This document shows positions 62,397-64,000 of a stretch of DNA of 64,000 bases, piece after piece. The translations under genes were made by a program, and so were the position numbers. Position 1 is the first letter of the stretch; the number at the start of each line of letters is the position of its first letter. The notes below the pieces were generated by a model. That model was not told where the DNA came from, searched no databases, and saw only the letters and a list, made by a program, of their open reading frames with translations. The stretch lies in the NCBI RefSeq assembly GCF_003576645.1, contig NC_044930.1, positions 1,525,860 to 1,589,859 on the forward strand, written 5' to 3'. This DNA is from Ipomoea triloba. Lineage: Eukaryota > Streptophyta > Magnoliopsida > Solanales > Convolvulaceae.

Positions 62397-63884
62397 TTCT
62401 ACATTGCATAAGGCATAAAAATTGAGGAGCCTAACGTACAATTTTGTCAAGAAAACATAAAATAAAAGGCTACCTCTGTCCGTTAACAAATTGCTTCACT
62501 GGGAGATTTTGAGTGTTGAAATCATTCAAAGATGCATAACCCAGAGCATAATTACATGCTGGAATTGAAAGAACCTGTGTTGTGCATACCACATGTTAAA
62601 AGGAAGTCGCTAGAAATAATCATCAGTTACAAAGAGGTCAAACAAATAATCTTGTACAAAAATAAAGAAGTTCAAAAGAACTTGCCAAATAGTTTTCCTT
62701 CACAATCTCAACCACCGCATTCACAGATTTATTCACCTCGAAATCTTTTTGTGCTTCCCTTTTGCGTTTCTGTCAGGTGAAAAATAGTCAGGAAAAAGTG
62801 AAACAAACACAGATCTAAAGGGGAAATGAAAAGTACAAGCAGCATCAATAATCTAGGATGCAGCAAAACATTTGAAATATTACAAATATGATACATTGAA
62901 GTGGATTTTTTATTCTCTTGCAACGTTAATAACCAGGCTGTACACAAAGACAAAAAGTACAGTCTAACCTTCCTCTGAGTTTTGACATTGGCAGTCTGTG
63001 GCTTTGATCCATTAACAAATTCTGGCTTTAAAGATAAATCCACAAGGTGCTCTATCTTGGAAACATCAATTACTGCTGCTTGAATAGTAGAACCAGTTTC
63101 CACATTGATACCACCCACTGAAAATAATCCATTTTGCAAATATTACATCTTAAGGAAACAAAAGAGTGAAAGACAATATATTTGGACAGTATATCATGAT
63201 AAACTCTTACATTGGCATCCCGAGATAAAGCCAAAAACGTCATCATACTTCTCAAAGGTGACAACAACACCAAACTCTTTTATTTCATGAACTTTTCCCT
63301 CAACAATGCTACCAAGACCAAACTCATCGACCCAATTTAGTCCAGAGTCTGCGGAGTCCAAGGATTGAAGCTTGGCAATCTGTTTTGCAAAGTAAGAGAA
63401 GTCCAAATATATCTATCCATTTAGATAAAAATGAATGAATAGAACTTGTATGATATGACAACACAAGAAACATGATTCAGGTATTTTTATGGTAGGAAGT
63501 ATATTTATAAAAATTTAAAAAAAAATTAAAAATAAATAAAATAAATAAATAAATAAATAAATAAAAAGAGGAGAAAAACATATGGATATCAATAGTTAAT
63601 CAACATGCACAAAATTTTAAAATTTCTCATTGAAAACATAAAGAATGTGCATTGCTCCACAACATAATGTTTATCTATAAACACAACTTATAAAATGTGT
63701 AGTTAAATTTGTCAGTTTCAAGTCATAATCATTCAAATAAGATTAAAATCCCAACTGCTATTGCCAAACTATTAAGAAATACCTTGTGCTCTAAAAGAAA
63801 GTATTCTTGAATAAAGGTAGCGTCTGTTGAAGAACACAATGACTGCTTCAAAGACACTGTTATTCGACCAGTTTCACCATTAGC
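53191..63884 (-). CDS. RRP5: rRNA biogenesis protein RRP5 homologue (partial, N-terminus off the right edge)
   Basis: Nucleolar pre-rRNA processing factor needed for cleavages that make both ribosomal subunits. Twenty exons seen (minus): 63884-63783, 63379-63211, 63117-62969, 62769-62686, 62574-62474, 61687-61534, 61419-61345, 61178-61031, 60412-59812, 59349-59289, 56711-56566, 56469-56286, 55974-55876, 55478-55096, 55009-54833, 54589-54493, 54381-54226, 54131-53901, 53773-53690 and 53295-53191. They total 1,103 codons plus stop, all junctions in frame. There are seven S1 RNA-binding repeats, for example GSIVEGKVHEIKEFGVVV, GSVLGGRISKILPGVGGLL and GNIISGKIKRIEPYGLFIS. An acidic/Lys-rich linker follows (about 700-820), then HAT/TPR-like repeats to the C-terminus (KLVRSSPNSSFVWIKYMAFM, ALLCLPRHKHIKFI, YPKRTDLWSVYLDQ). 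One intron (62,685-62,575) uses a GC donor. The 2.6-kb intron 56,712-59,288 holds a rearranged retroelement. Confidence 0.95.
53385..53665. repeat. (TA)n-bounded insert in the last RRP5 intron
   Basis: The (TA)n run at 53,385-53,402 continues as 'aggggaggg', and the far side reads 'tgcccctatatatatatatg' at about 53,636-53,657. It therefore has mirrored TA/GGGG ends around about 240 non-coding bases. Similar in style to the (TA)n-bounded block at 9,465-9,887. Confidence 0.45.
56828..58798. mobile_element. Rearranged non-autonomous LTR retroelement in an RRP5 intron
   Basis: Minus-oriented element. LTR start TGTTAGAATTG at 57,344, preceded by a polypurine tract (GAGGGGGAG, 57,353-57,345). A primer-binding site TGGTATCAGAACC (58,531-58,519), complementary to initiator-Met tRNA, directly follows an LTR end ...TTCAACA. 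The interior (about 1.2 kb) has no gag or pol and has repeated 'ttgaccggc' words. A plus-oriented LTR piece (56,903-57,187) abuts the inverted LTR start (57,188-57,344), forming a long palindrome. The flanks carry a 72-bp direct repeat ('actacaactaaaggaaatgc...', about 56,834 and 58,725). Confidence 0.8.
62369..62396. repeat. (GA)n microsatellite in an RRP5 intron
   Basis: About 14 GA units in the intron between exons 62574-62474 and 61687-61534. Confidence 0.9.
63536..63566. repeat. (AAAT)n microsatellite in an RRP5 intron
   Basis: Run of 'aaataaataaat' units, about seven copies. Confidence 0.9.
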
Positions 63885-63958
63885 CTGAAGAAAACAGAAT
63901 TAAAAAAGCTTAAATGAAATTTGTAAGTGCTATTACATAAAAGGTACAATTATTTTTT

Positions 63959-63963
<5 letters not shown>

Positions 63964-64000
<37 letters not shown>
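63964..64000. repeat. Poly-A tract at the window edge
   Basis: About 36 A residues continuing to the last base, inside an RRP5 intron. It may be a real homopolymer or a weak spot in the assembly. Confidence 0.7.

Overview
The window is nuclear DNA from a flowering plant, most likely a eudicot. The genes have many short exons with GT-AG introns, the spacers are AT-rich, and there are plastid-targeted and plant-specific proteins, Stowaway, Tourist and CACTA-type elements, and (TA)n and poly-A tracts. The repeat style and an F-box/RNase cluster hint at an asterid, but the species cannot be fixed from sequence alone. Exon models were built by hand from splice sites. In every multi-exon gene the exon lengths keep one reading frame throughout.

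Layout. Left edge (about 1-2,890, minus): homogentisate solanesyltransferase (plastoquinone pathway), with its 3' exons outside the window. 3,752-6,493 (minus): an IQ-motif calmodulin-binding protein of the IQM family, 8 coding exons. 7,500-13,285: a gene-free spacer with repeats. 13,286-22,563 (plus): a 15-exon DDB1/SF3B3/CPSF160-type protein of about 1,390 aa. 23,000-41,100: a tandem F-box array on the plus strand, with two intact genes (31,598 and 35,215) and two broken ones (27,298 and 39,710), embedded in roughly 3.9-kb duplicated blocks carrying fold-back elements and MITEs. 33,885-45,830: at least four decayed RNase T2 (S-RNase-like) copies interleaved with and next to the F-box genes. 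46,573-52,755: a 246-bp satellite array, a (TA)n/(TG)n block, a subtilase exon relic and a LINE fragment, all bounded by a 128-bp direct repeat. 53,191-63,884 (minus): the C-terminal 20 exons of the rRNA-processing factor RRP5, continuing off the right edge.

Three of the single-copy genes (HST, the CPSF-A-like gene and RRP5) have, from memory, Arabidopsis homologues sitting together near At3g11945-At3g11964. The window therefore looks like an old conserved gene block whose CPSF-A/RRP5 interval has been expanded by about 30 kb of F-box, RNase and repeat DNA. The housekeeping genes do not form a pathway with each other. The F-box plus RNase T2 association is the most interesting part, because it resembles the composition of S-RNase-type self-incompatibility loci, though every RNase copy seen here appears dead.
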